DNA from: Flavobacteriales bacterium
Lineage (GTDB): Bacteria; Bacteroidota; Bacteroidia; Flavobacteriales_D; Sanyastnellaceae
Direction of reading: 5' to 3'
Assembly (NCBI GenBank): GCA_019694805.1
Contig: JAIBBG010000001.1
Span: 62,001-126,000, forward strand
Length of the DNA stretch: 64,000 nucleotides
Part shown: piece after piece, positions 18,740 through 28,400 of the stretch
Layout: each line of letters opens with the position of its first letter
Position numbering within the stretch: the first letter of the stretch is position 1
The notes under the pieces: generated by a model
Told to the model about the DNA's origin: nothing
The model's input: the letters and a program-made list of their open reading frames with translations, nothing else
Databases searched by the model: none
Position numbers and translations under genes: made by a program

Positions 18740-18747
18740 TAAATTTG
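18740..18747 (+). promoter_or_regulatory. Possible -7 element of TPR gene
   Basis: TAAATTTG matches the Bacteroidota -7 consensus TAnnTTTG exactly and lies 30 nt before the ATG. I find no TTG at the expected 17-23 nt spacing, so the assignment rests on one element. Confidence 0.35.
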
Positions 18748-18777
18748 ATGTGACTAACATACCCTGACAATTAACAG

Positions 18778-20175
18778 ATGAGTGAAGAACACCGAGACCA
18801 GGATCATTCTATGCAACTGGTGAGCAGGTATGAGCAGATGCGGGAGAAGAATGAATCCTACTACTTCGACGTTGAACAGTTCGAAGAGATCGTCGATTAT
18901 TACTACGACGACAACAAATACACGAAGGCTCTTCAGGTCATCGAGTATGCTTATACACTCTTTCCGGACAATTTTACACTGATGCTTCGTGAAGCCCAGA
19001 TCCTTACCGGATTAGGCCATCTCACGAAAGCATTGACGCGATTGAAGGTACTCGAAAAAATCGATGCCAATGAGGAAGTCCTCATTACCCTGGCATCGAT
19101 CTATAGCCAGCAAAGGGAACATAAAACTGCCATCCAGCTTTTGAAAAAGGCGTTGGCGTTAGGCAGCAGGGAGTATCAAGATGAGATTTATCTTGAAATA
19201 GCTCTTGAGTACGAGAACATGGATCGATACGACAAAGCGCAAGAAACACTGGCAGAAGCGATCAACCTCAATCCCGAAAACGAAATACTCTTATACGAAT
19301 TCGCATATTGTTTGGATATTGGCGACAAAGCCGCAGAAGCTGTGGAGTTTTTCGCGAAATTCACAGAAAATCATCCATACAACTTTTCTGCATGGTACAA
19401 TCTTGCCAATGCTTATCAGAAGCTTGGCCAATTGGAAGACGCGCTGGAAGCCTACGAATTTTGTATTGCCATTCAGGAAGATTTTACACCAGCCTACTAC
19501 AATAAAGCGCATACGTTGTTCAAGATGGATCGCTTTCAAGAAGCCGTTCAGGTTTTCGAAGAAACATATGCATTTGAACAACCACAATCTCCTGTTTATT
19601 GCCATATCGGTGAGTGCTTCGAAAAAATGAATGAGCTGGATAAGGCATTGTTTTATTACAGAAAAAGTATTTCTCTGGATGACAACAATGCGGATGCTTA
19701 TCTGGGAATAGGTATTACCTATGACTTGATGGACAGAACCGTAGACGGGTTGGCTTATATAGAAAAAGCCATTCAACTCGAACCGGAAAATCCCGATTAT
19801 CAAGTATTCCAAATGGAATTCCTCAAGAAGCTGGAAAGATTCGCTGAAGCAGAAGCCATTGGTGAAAGTTGTATATCACTCTTTCCAGAAAATGAAGATA
19901 TCTGGCTGGATTATTCTGATGTGTTTGCACAACAAGGAGATTTGCAGCGAGCCTTGGAAATCATCAACAACGGGTGGCAAAACTGTCCTCAAAGCAACGA
20001 TATCGGATACCGCAAAGTGGCTTATCTGATGATGACCGGAAAAACGTCTGAAGGTGAAGAATTGATGCTTCGATTGCATGCTGCAAATCCCGATGGACTC
20101 AAAGAACTGGAAGACTATTACCCAGAAATAAAGAAAAACCTGCTTTTTGTTGAGATTTCAGGTCAAAAAAACTGA
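18778..20175 (+). CDS. Tetratricopeptide-repeat protein
   Basis: 465 residues, no signal peptide, almost wholly TPR units of about 34 residues with the usual hydrophobic and small-residue spacing (for example AWYNLANAYQKLGQLEDALE and AYLGIGITYDLMDRTVDG). I count roughly ten to twelve repeats. It is a scaffold for protein-protein contacts in the cytoplasm; the partner is not evident. The N-terminal 50 residues are strongly acidic and Tyr-rich (YYYDDNKY). An intrinsic terminator overlaps its stop codon, so it is probably transcribed on its own. Confidence 0.88.
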   Translation: MSEEHRDQDHSMQLVSRYEQMREKNESYYFDVEQFEEIVDYYYDDNKYTKALQVIEYAYTLFPDNFTLMLREAQILTGLGHLTKALTRLKVLEKIDANEEVLITLASIYSQQREHKTAIQLLKKALALGSREYQDEIYLEIALEYENMDRYDKAQETLAEAINLNPENEILLYEFAYCLDIGDKAAEAVEFFAKFTENHPYNFSAWYNLANAYQKLGQLEDALEAYEFCIAIQEDFTPAYYNKAHTLFKMDRFQEAVQVFEETYAFEQPQSPVYCHIGECFEKMNELDKALFYYRKSISLDDNNADAYLGIGITYDLMDRTVDGLAYIEKAIQLEPENPDYQVFQMEFLKKLERFAEAEAIGESCISLFPENEDIWLDYSDVFAQQGDLQRALEIINNGWQNCPQSNDIGYRKVAYLMMTGKTSEGEELMLRLHAANPDGLKELEDYYPEIKKNLLFVEISGQKN

Positions 20176-20186
20176 CCTGATTTTTT
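20158..20186 (+). terminator. Intrinsic terminator overlapping the TPR-gene stop codon
   Basis: Stem TCAGGTCA (20158-20165), 7-nt loop, TGACCTGA (20173-20180), then TTTTTT. The stem's right arm begins with the TGA stop codon at 20173-20175. A competing 10-bp pairing is also possible between GGTCAAAAAA (20161-20170) and TTTTTTGACC (20181-20190). Confidence 0.75.
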
Positions 20187-20291
20187 GACCAAAAGCCACC
20201 AAAACCCACATGGCATGAGGAATGTCAGTAATTGTACAATGTACACTTACTAATCTTACGATATTTGCCTACCGAAATCAAGACTGGCCCT

Positions 20292-21077
20292 ATGAATTTC
20301 AAACTGAAGAATCTCCCGGAACGTACCAAAAAAGACAGACAACACGGACTCACCATGGTCATGGACAAAGGCCTTAGCCTTAGGCAAGCTGAAGATCTTA
20401 TTGATTCAGCCGCAGATCAGGTGGACATTGTGAAATTGGGATTTGGCACTTCTGCCTTTGCCAAAAATGTCAAGGATAAAGTGAAGCTTTATCATGAAGC
20501 GAATATGCGGGTGTATGTTGGAGGCACTTTGTTCGAGGCATTCCTGGTGCGCAATCAGCTTGATGATTACAAAAAGTACATTGATGGACTTGGACTTCAA
20601 ACAGTGGAAATTTCCGATGGCAGTATGGTCATTCCTCATGACGAGAAATGTGAGATGATTTCATCATTCGCGAAAAACTACCGTGTGCTTTCTGAAGTGG
20701 GTTCTAAGGAAGAAGGTATTCTGATCTCGCCCGCACGTTGGATCAAAATGATGCAACATGAATTGCAGGCTGGATCATGGAAAGTCATTGCAGAAGCCCG
20801 CGAAAGCGGTACCGTTGGGATTTACAGACCAAGCGGCCAGGCCCACGTGATGCTGATCAATAAGATCATCAAAAATGTGAAGCCGGAAAATATCATTTGG
20901 GAAGCTCCCAAAAAGCCACAACAGGTGTACTTCATCAAACAATTTGGAGCCAATGTGAATCTCGGTAATATTGCAGAGAATGAAGTGATACCGCTCGAAT
21001 GTCTGCGAATCGGACTGCGTGGTGATACCTTCTTCGATTTTCAACCGGAAGAAATCGTATCGAAATATAAAGCCTGA
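20292..21077 (+). CDS. Phosphosulfolactate synthase (ComA-like)
   Basis: 261 residues from the ATG at 20292 (MNFKLKNLPERT); the longer frame starting at 20232 adds 20 residues that look non-coding. Family motifs are DIVKLGFGTSA, YVGGTLFEAF, DGSMVIP, SEVGSKEEG and IAEARESGT, with a C-terminal LRIGLRGDTFF. ComA adds sulfite to phosphoenolpyruvate to give phosphosulfolactate, the first step of coenzyme M synthesis in methanogens and of sulfolactate synthesis in some bacteria. In a Bacteroidota genome without CoM the product could serve sulfolactate or sulfonolipid-related metabolism (inference). It is followed after 2 nt by a rhodanese gene. Confidence 0.88.
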   Translation: MNFKLKNLPERTKKDRQHGLTMVMDKGLSLRQAEDLIDSAADQVDIVKLGFGTSAFAKNVKDKVKLYHEANMRVYVGGTLFEAFLVRNQLDDYKKYIDGLGLQTVEISDGSMVIPHDEKCEMISSFAKNYRVLSEVGSKEEGILISPARWIKMMQHELQAGSWKVIAEARESGTVGIYRPSGQAHVMLINKIIKNVKPENIIWEAPKKPQQVYFIKQFGANVNLGNIAENEVIPLECLRIGLRGDTFFDFQPEEIVSKYKA

Positions 21078-21079
21078 GC

Positions 21080-21397
21080 ATGAAATCCATCACTGCAGAG
21101 CAACTGAAATCGTGGAAAGAAAACAACACGCCACATCAGTTGATTGATGTCCGCGAATCCTATGAAATCGAAACCTGTTCTATCGGAGGAACGCCTATCC
21201 CCATGGCTGAAGTGATGGAACGACATGAAGAACTTCGAAAAGACATTCCCGTTATTATCCATTGTAAATCCGGACGAAGATCAGAAGCCGTCGTTTATGA
21301 ACTCGAAAGAAGATTCGGAATGAACAATATTTACACGCTGGAAGGTGGCATCATGGCATGGATCGATGTCGTGGACCATACCCTGATGAAATATTAA
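21080..21397 (+). CDS. Single-domain rhodanese
   Basis: 105 residues, one rhodanese domain. The active-site loop CKSGRRSE (Cys near residue 57) matches the persulfide-forming loop of thiosulfate sulfurtransferase-like proteins; HQLIDVRE and LEGGIMAW are the usual flanking motifs. It starts 2 nt after the ComA-like stop, so the two are cotranscribed and likely translationally coupled. A supply of reduced sulfur or sulfite for the ComA-like enzyme is an attractive but unproven link. No signal peptide. Confidence 0.92.
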   Translation: MKSITAEQLKSWKENNTPHQLIDVRESYEIETCSIGGTPIPMAEVMERHEELRKDIPVIIHCKSGRRSEAVVYELERRFGMNNIYTLEGGIMAWIDVVDHTLMKY

Positions 21398-21462
21398 GCT
21401 CGTTTTTGGGCTGCAGCTTTCAGGCACATTACCTCAACATCACATCGGTACGAAGTGAGTTT

Positions 21463-22365
21463 TCATTTGATGATGAAACCGCGGGATGTTTCATGCAACA
21501 ATTCTCCTTCCCTGGTTACTTGTATCACCAACACTGCCTTCTGATGCAAATTCATTTCCTGTAACACAGTTGTTATCATTTCGCGTCCATTGAGGATGCT
21601 CACATCGTGATCGGAAAAATGAAAAGGACACATCCACCTATGTTTTGGTAAAACAAGCCACTGAGCAGGATCACCGTCGAAAACAGACAATTCATTTCGT
21701 GTCACATACCAACCGGCGCTATAATGTCGATTTGCATCTGAAGGCGCCACAGGCATAGATAATTCCCCTAAGGGATGAAAAAAGTAACCCTTCATCAAAA
21801 CAGCTCTCCCCGGCGTTTCTAAATGATGTTCATGGAGATAGTTTTTACCAACCGGGGTGCGGAATACATTGATTTGTCTGCGCAATTTTTCAATCTTCAA
21901 TTGCAGGCTATCAAAGCCATTGGGACCAACCCATGCGTTCCTATTGGGCGAGTATGGTTTGCCGATATAGTATTTACAAGCAGCTTCCAGATGTATGAGC
22001 TCCCCATCTACCAATTCACGGATCAGAAAATCGGCCTCCCCTGTTGCTCCGGATTGATCAAACCGAATATTCCGGCTGATCAACTCAAAGTGTGGACTGC
22101 GCATAAACCAATACGCCAGCAGGGATTCAAATCTTTTCCCTAACAATGTTGAGTCTTCATTCATCAAAAATGTCTTCAAATCATCAGGATTTTCATCCAA
22201 TTTTTTGAGCCAATCCAGATGCAAAGCCAATTGATGATCACACCATTCCTCATCAATGATAGGGAGTTCACCACAATTTTCTTTTACCAGTGGAGCGGAA
22301 CCCATAGCCCAGGCCAATGCGGCAACATCAGGATTCTTGAAGATGGGAAGAGCATGGAGAAGCAT
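21463..22365 (-). CDS. DUF1853 family protein
   Basis: 300 residues, cytoplasmic. Recognised by its pattern: LGKRFESLLAYWF near the middle, then GEADFLIRE and HLEAACKYYIG, which give a nuclease-like E...D...ExK arrangement (compare Asp in EADF and Glu/Lys in EAACK). The GEADFL / EAACKYY pair resembles the catalytic core of PD-(D/E)XK enzymes, though I have no proof of nuclease activity. It is transcribed divergently from carB, with a 234-bp region between them, and convergently with the rhodanese gene. Confidence 0.82.
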   Translation of the reverse strand: MLLHALPIFKNPDVAALAWAMGSAPLVKENCGELPIIDEEWCDHQLALHLDWLKKLDENPDDLKTFLMNEDSTLLGKRFESLLAYWFMRSPHFELISRNIRFDQSGATGEADFLIRELVDGELIHLEAACKYYIGKPYSPNRNAWVGPNGFDSLQLKIEKLRRQINVFRTPVGKNYLHEHHLETPGRAVLMKGYFFHPLGELSMPVAPSDANRHYSAGWYVTRNELSVFDGDPAQWLVLPKHRWMCPFHFSDHDVSILNGREMITTVLQEMNLHQKAVLVIQVTREGELLHETSRGFIIK

Positions 22366-22599
22366 CGCAGCGAAAATAATGAGACGATAAAAAAGACAGC
22401 ATTTACTGCATTATAACATCCAGAACCCTTGCCAGAAAGGCCTCACAGTGGTTTTCCACATTTGTTTATAGAATTGATGACCCAAAGGTGAAACGGCAGA
22501 GTATCTTCGCACCCGAATTCAAATCAGAATTCAACACCATACATTTTTGATTAACTGACAGGCCAAAGCACAGCGAGGTTCCGGTCAGATAAAAAAAAA

Positions 22600-25416
22600 A
22601 TGCCCAAAGACAACTCCATCAAGTCGGTCCTCATCATCGGTTCAGGACCTATCGTCATCGGACAAGCATGTGAATTTGATTACAGTGGATCTCAAGCTGC
22701 ACGGTCACTCCGTGAAGAAGGCATTGAGGTTACACTCATCAATAGCAATCCGGCCACTATCATGACAGATAAAGTTGTTGCAGACAATGTTTATCTGCAG
22801 CCGCTTGAACCGGAAAGCATCATCCGAATTTTAGAAGAGCACAAAATCGATGCTGTATTGCCTACCATGGGTGGTCAGACGGCACTCAATCTTGCCATCA
22901 CCTGCGAAGAAACAGGTATTTGGAAAGACTATCAAGTGCGGATGATTGGTGTAGATACCAAAGCAATTGAGATCACAGAAAACCGTGAAGCATTCCGCAA
23001 ACTCATGGGTGAGATTGGGGTACCTATGGCACCACAACGCACTGCCAAGAGTTTTCTTGAAGGGAAAGAAATAGCTCAAGAATTTGGCTTCCCGCTTTGT
23101 ATCAGACCATCATACACCTTAGGTGGTAGTGGCGCCGCTTTGGTGCATACACAAGGTGAATTCGATAAACTTCTGGATCGTGGCCTTCACCTCTCTCCCA
23201 TCCATGAGGTGATGATTGATAAAGCACTGATGGGCTGGAAAGAATTCGAACTTGAATTGTTGCGCGATGCCAATGACAATGTCACTATCATTTGCTCCAT
23301 TGAAAATTTCGACCCGATAGGCATTCACACGGGTGATAGCATCACTGTGGCACCAGCCATGACGCTATCAGATACGACTTATCAAAAAATGCGCGATATG
23401 GCTATCCGCATGATGCGTGCGATTGGAAATTTTGCAGGTGGATGTAACGTGCAGTTTGCAGTAAGTCCGGATGAAAAAGAAGACATCATCGCCATTGAAA
23501 TCAATCCTCGCGTATCAAGGTCTTCAGCATTGGCAAGCAAAGCCACCGGATATCCGATAGCTAAAATCGCCTCCAAACTTGCTATTGGTTATCATCTTGA
23601 TGAACTGACGAATCAAATCACCAAGTCCACGTCTGCGTTTTTCGAGCCAACACTCGATTATGTGATCGTAAAAATTCCAAGATGGAATTTCGACAAATTC
23701 CCTGGTAGCAACCGCGAAATCGGACTGCAAATGAAAAGTGTGGGTGAAGTGATGGGTATTGGTCGAAGTTTTCAGGAAGCACTTCAGAAGGCTTGTCAAT
23801 CGCTGGAAATAAAACGCAATGGACTCGGTGCTGATGGACGTGAATTGCGTGATCAGGCACAATTACTTGCTTCACTTGAACGACCAAGTTGGAATAGATT
23901 ATTCCATGTGTATGATGCCATCAAACTTGGAATACCTTTCAAAACAATACAGGAGAAAACACGAATCGATCATTGGTTTTTGAAACAGATCGAAGACATG
24001 ATCCTGACCGAAAAACGCATTGAAAAGTTCAACATTGACAACATCCCTGCTGACCTGATGTTTGAAGCCAAACAAAAAGGGTACGCAGACAGACAAGTGG
24101 CACATCTTCTGCGCTGTTTGGAGAGTGAAGTCTATAAGAAGCGACAAGACATGAATATTCGTCGTGTCTACAAGCTCGTGGATACTTGCGCTGCTGAATT
24201 CGAAGCGAAAACGCCATACTACTATAGCACCTTCGAAACAGAAAATGAAAGCGTTGTATCAGATAAAAAGAAAATAGTGGTATTGGGAAGTGGTCCAAAT
24301 CGCATTGGACAAGGAATAGAATTTGATTATTCATGTGTTCACGGAGTGCTTGCCGCCAAGGAATGTGGTTATGAAACCATCATGATCAATTGCAATCCCG
24401 AAACAGTATCTACGGACTTTGATACGGCGGATAAACTCTACTTCGAACCAGTTTTCTGGGAACATATTTACGATATCATTCAGCATGAGAAACCTGAAGG
24501 AGTTATTGTTCAGCTTGGCGGACAGACAGCATTAAAACTTGCCGCGAAATTGGATAAGTATGGAATTAAGATCATAGGAACAGATTACGCGTCACTTGAT
24601 CTTGCAGAAGATCGTGGAAGTTTCTCGAACTTATTGAAGGAAAACAATATTCCTTATCCAAAATTCGGAGTGGTTGAAAGTGCGGAACAAGCCGTAGAAC
24701 TTTCCCGCGATCTTGGCTTCCCGCTGCTTGTTCGACCCAGTTATGTTTTGGGCGGACAGAAAATGAAAATTGTGATCAACGAAAAAGAACTGGAAGAACA
24801 TGTCGTGAATATTCTGAACGATATGCCAGACAATAAGATTTTGTTGGATCATTTTCTGGAAGGAGCTATCGAAGCAGAAGCAGATGCCATTTGCGATGGA
24901 GATGATGTTTACATCATTGGTATCATGCAACATATCGAACCTGCAGGCATACACAGTGGAGACAGCTATGCTGTTCTTCCTCCTTATAATCTTGGTGATT
25001 TTGTGATGACACAAATTGAAGAGCACACCAAAACCATTGCGAAAGCACTTCGCACTGTTGGACTCATCAATATTCAATTTGCCATCAAGAATGATGTGGT
25101 TTACATCATCGAAGCCAACCCTCGTGCGAGTCGCACTGTACCATTCATTGCAAAAGCATATGATGAACCATATGTGAATTATGCAACGAAGGTGATGCTT
25201 GGTGCCAAAAAAGTGAAGGACTTTAATTTCTCACCAAAAAGAAATGGTTATGCCATCAAGATTCCGGTTTTCAGCTATGAGAAATTCCCTGAGGTGAAGA
25301 AAGAACTCGGACCAGAGATGAAGAGCACGGGCGAAGCCATTCGATTCATCAAAGATCTTCGAGATCCTTTCTTCAGACAGGTTTATTCAGAAAGAAATCT
25401 GTATCTCAGTAAGTAA
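22600..25416 (+). CDS. carB: Carbamoyl-phosphate synthase large subunit
   Basis: 938 residues. It carries both homologous halves: VLIIGSGPIVIGQACEFDYS at the start and VVLGSGPNRIGQGIEFDYS near residue 563; ATP-grasp motifs EINPRVSRSS and EANPRASRT are in the two halves. It joins bicarbonate, ATP and glutamine-derived ammonia to make carbamoyl phosphate for arginine and pyrimidines. E. coli CarB has about 1073 residues; this one ends just before the C-terminal MGS allosteric domain, which I understand is common in Bacteroidota. The small subunit gene is not in the window. The stop abuts that of the adhesin gene on the other strand. Confidence 0.97.
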   Translation: MPKDNSIKSVLIIGSGPIVIGQACEFDYSGSQAARSLREEGIEVTLINSNPATIMTDKVVADNVYLQPLEPESIIRILEEHKIDAVLPTMGGQTALNLAITCEETGIWKDYQVRMIGVDTKAIEITENREAFRKLMGEIGVPMAPQRTAKSFLEGKEIAQEFGFPLCIRPSYTLGGSGAALVHTQGEFDKLLDRGLHLSPIHEVMIDKALMGWKEFELELLRDANDNVTIICSIENFDPIGIHTGDSITVAPAMTLSDTTYQKMRDMAIRMMRAIGNFAGGCNVQFAVSPDEKEDIIAIEINPRVSRSSALASKATGYPIAKIASKLAIGYHLDELTNQITKSTSAFFEPTLDYVIVKIPRWNFDKFPGSNREIGLQMKSVGEVMGIGRSFQEALQKACQSLEIKRNGLGADGRELRDQAQLLASLERPSWNRLFHVYDAIKLGIPFKTIQEKTRIDHWFLKQIEDMILTEKRIEKFNIDNIPADLMFEAKQKGYADRQVAHLLRCLESEVYKKRQDMNIRRVYKLVDTCAAEFEAKTPYYYSTFETENESVVSDKKKIVVLGSGPNRIGQGIEFDYSCVHGVLAAKECGYETIMINCNPETVSTDFDTADKLYFEPVFWEHIYDIIQHEKPEGVIVQLGGQTALKLAAKLDKYGIKIIGTDYASLDLAEDRGSFSNLLKENNIPYPKFGVVESAEQAVELSRDLGFPLLVRPSYVLGGQKMKIVINEKELEEHVVNILNDMPDNKILLDHFLEGAIEAEADAICDGDDVYIIGIMQHIEPAGIHSGDSYAVLPPYNLGDFVMTQIEEHTKTIAKALRTVGLINIQFAIKNDVVYIIEANPRASRTVPFIAKAYDEPYVNYATKVMLGAKKVKDFNFSPKRNGYAIKIPVFSYEKFPEVKKELGPEMKSTGEAIRFIKDLRDPFFRQVYSERNLYLSK

Positions 25417-28400
25417 TTATTGCTTGATCAAACTGATGACCTCTGCTCCTTCTCCGGTATTCAATCGGAGCTGATAGCAGCCAGAAGATAACTCTGAAGC
25501 GTCTACCGTGAATGCAGCATTGCCGTTGACTTTCACATCACGCACCACTCTTCCTGTGGCATCGGTAATTTGATAGCTGATCAGATGACTCGACATTTTC
25601 GCTGGTTTGATCGTAAACGATTGCACAAAAGGATTTGGACTTACGATAAAATCAAACGCGATGTGTTCGTTTAATCCCGTGATTTCAATTTGGATATCAT
25701 CTGAACAACCCAATGAATCTGATACTACGGCATTGTAAATTCCAGTAGCCAAAAGATCCGATACATCTTCATTCTGAGATGAAAAACCATCAGGCCCGGT
25801 CCATGCTATGGTATATGGCGGAACTCCTCCTGCAATGTTGATGTCGATAGCGCCGTTGCCCGCGTCGTTGATATTGGAAGAAGCAACCAAAGTAGCTTCC
25901 AATAATGCTGGCTCTTCAATGGTAAATTCTAATGTTGTTGTTCCCGCACAATTTTCATCATTTGAAATGATGACACTGTAATCGCCAGGAGTGAGATTTT
26001 CAATATCCTCTGATACCGCTTCATTTGACCAGAGATATGACAATCCACTTTGACCACTTTGCATATTGAGATCGATACTACCATTTGCGGCACCGTAACA
26101 GGAAACAGGATGTACTGAAACCGAAGCTACTTCAGGGCTAACGATAGCCTGCAATTGGAGATTGATCAAGGCTGATGTACATAATGGCACCAGACCATTG
26201 TCACAAACAGTGAATCCCAAACTTACATCTGAGGTATTATCTGTATCAGCCAAATACTCCATGATGTGTGTTGTTTCATCAAATGTCATGATACCATGTG
26301 ATGGTTGTTCTACCGTGAAATGCAGGTTTGCATCCACGTCCTGAATATCGCCAACATAACTGTCTAAATCCACTGAGACACTACCTCCCATGCAGACATC
26401 TTGTGTCACATTGAATGCCACAGGTGCAGTGTTACCTTCACCGATTGGCACAACGACGATGGTAAGAACACCGGCATCGCAAACACCACATGGATCACAA
26501 GCATAATATGTCACACTGAATGTTCCTGTGACACCATCATTTGGAATGTATGTGAATGAGCCGTTTTCAGCAAGACTGAAAATGCCATTGCTATTATCCA
26601 AATACAAAGTGTAATACAATACTTCTCCGTCCGGTTCAACATCATTGTCAGCAACGGTACCTGAATACTGACTGTCCTGTTCCAATTCGATGGCATCATC
26701 AAATGCGATAGGTGTATCATTGCCGAAGTCAACTTCAAAAACAATTTTGGCTATGTCGCACATATTTGTTGGATCACAAACATTGTAGTAGACACTATCC
26801 ATTCCAGAGTAATCTGGTTCAGGGGTATAGGTGTATTGTCCATCAATATCCAAGATAAACTCTCCATGAAAAGGAGGAGTGAGCACAGAATAACTCAGCA
26901 CATCATTATCTGCATCAAAATCATTGGTCGCCAAATCACCTGTACCGAAAGTATCTTCCAATACGTGCACATATTCATTGCCCGCAACCGGGTTGTCGCT
27001 CATTGGCAAAATCATCAGATTTACTGTTGCCTGAGAACATCCATTATCATCATCACATACCTCGTAGGTGAAGTTATCTTCTCCATAATAGTCTCCATCA
27101 GGTGAATAGGTAAACGCTCCATCCTGACCAAAACTCAATATACCATGGCTGACTGATGCCACAACGTTGTACTCGAGGAGCAAGCTTTCAACATCTGTAT
27201 CGTTGCCACTGACATTGGCATTCAATACATCGTCTTCATCGAGCGTCCATGCTTCTCCAATGGCTTCTGGTAGATCGTTCACAGGACTGATCAGGACCCG
27301 CATATCTGAAGTCACGCAACCATCCAAGGCATCGCACACAGATATCACGATATTATCTTGTCCAAAGAAATCCATATCCGGTGTGTAGGTAAAACTACCA
27401 TCACTGTTAAGTTCAATATTGCCATGTTCAGCATCTATGCTTACAGAATAAGTCAATGTTGTATTTTCAGGATCCACATCATTTTCCCAAAGAACCCCTG
27501 TGAATATTTGATCTTCTTCCAGATTGAATACATCATCACCGGCAACTGGCAAGTCGTTGAATGAATCCACGACTATATTCACAACAGCAGTGCTGCATAA
27601 ATCACCATTGTCGCAAACCTGATAAGTGAAAGAATCGTTGCCGTTGAAATTCTGATCAGCCAGATAGCTGAAGCTTCCATTTAAAGCAAGATTCAAGGTG
27701 CCATTGCTTACATCAGAAATCAGTGTATAATTCAATGTGACATCATCGATATCCGTATCATTCATAGAAACATTGGCATTCAACACCACATCTTCGAGTG
27801 CGCTGTAATTATCATTCTGGGCCACAGGCGCGTCATTGACAGGCGCAACGTGAATGATGATTTCACCCTGAGTGCAATCAGCCGCATCGCATGCTTCATA
27901 AACCATCATGACATCGCCGAAGAAATCATCAATTGGAGTGTAGGTTAGATTCCCAGCACCATCCATGGTGGCATTGCCAGATGCCGGAGGTGAAATGAGT
28001 TGGTAAGTGAGCTCATCATTTTCTACATCGCTATCATTGGCAGCCACATTACCCATGTATGCCCCATCTTCCAAAATATCTTCTTCTTCATCAGCAACAT
28101 TCGGTGCGTCATTTTGCGCGGAGATATTGATGTTTACAACAGCCTGATCACATGCGTCTCCGGTATCACAAACCTGATAAGTAAATTGATCAGGTCCATT
28201 GTAATTCAACGCAGGTGTATATGTGAATGATCCATTGATGTTAAAAACCAACGTACCATGTATCGGTTGAAGCATTGTACTAAACTCCATTACACCGCCT
28301 TCAACGTCCGATATGAAAGCATTTAAGTTATTCGAAATAGCGACATCCTCATTGGTATTGAAAGAAGCATCACCTGCGGTAGGAGCAGTATTCACTGGGA

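Noticed and set aside
18524-18742. 72-residue frame after the DUF218 gene
   Set aside because: It overlaps the DUF218 stop, contains the ATCCCGA/TCGGGAT hairpin and runs to 8 nt before the TPR gene's TAnnTTTG element; its composition does not look like a protein.
20232-20291. N-terminal extension of the ComA-like protein
   Set aside because: The 20 added residues include intergenic palindromic TTGTACAA sequence and do not match ComA; the ATG at 20292 fits the family.
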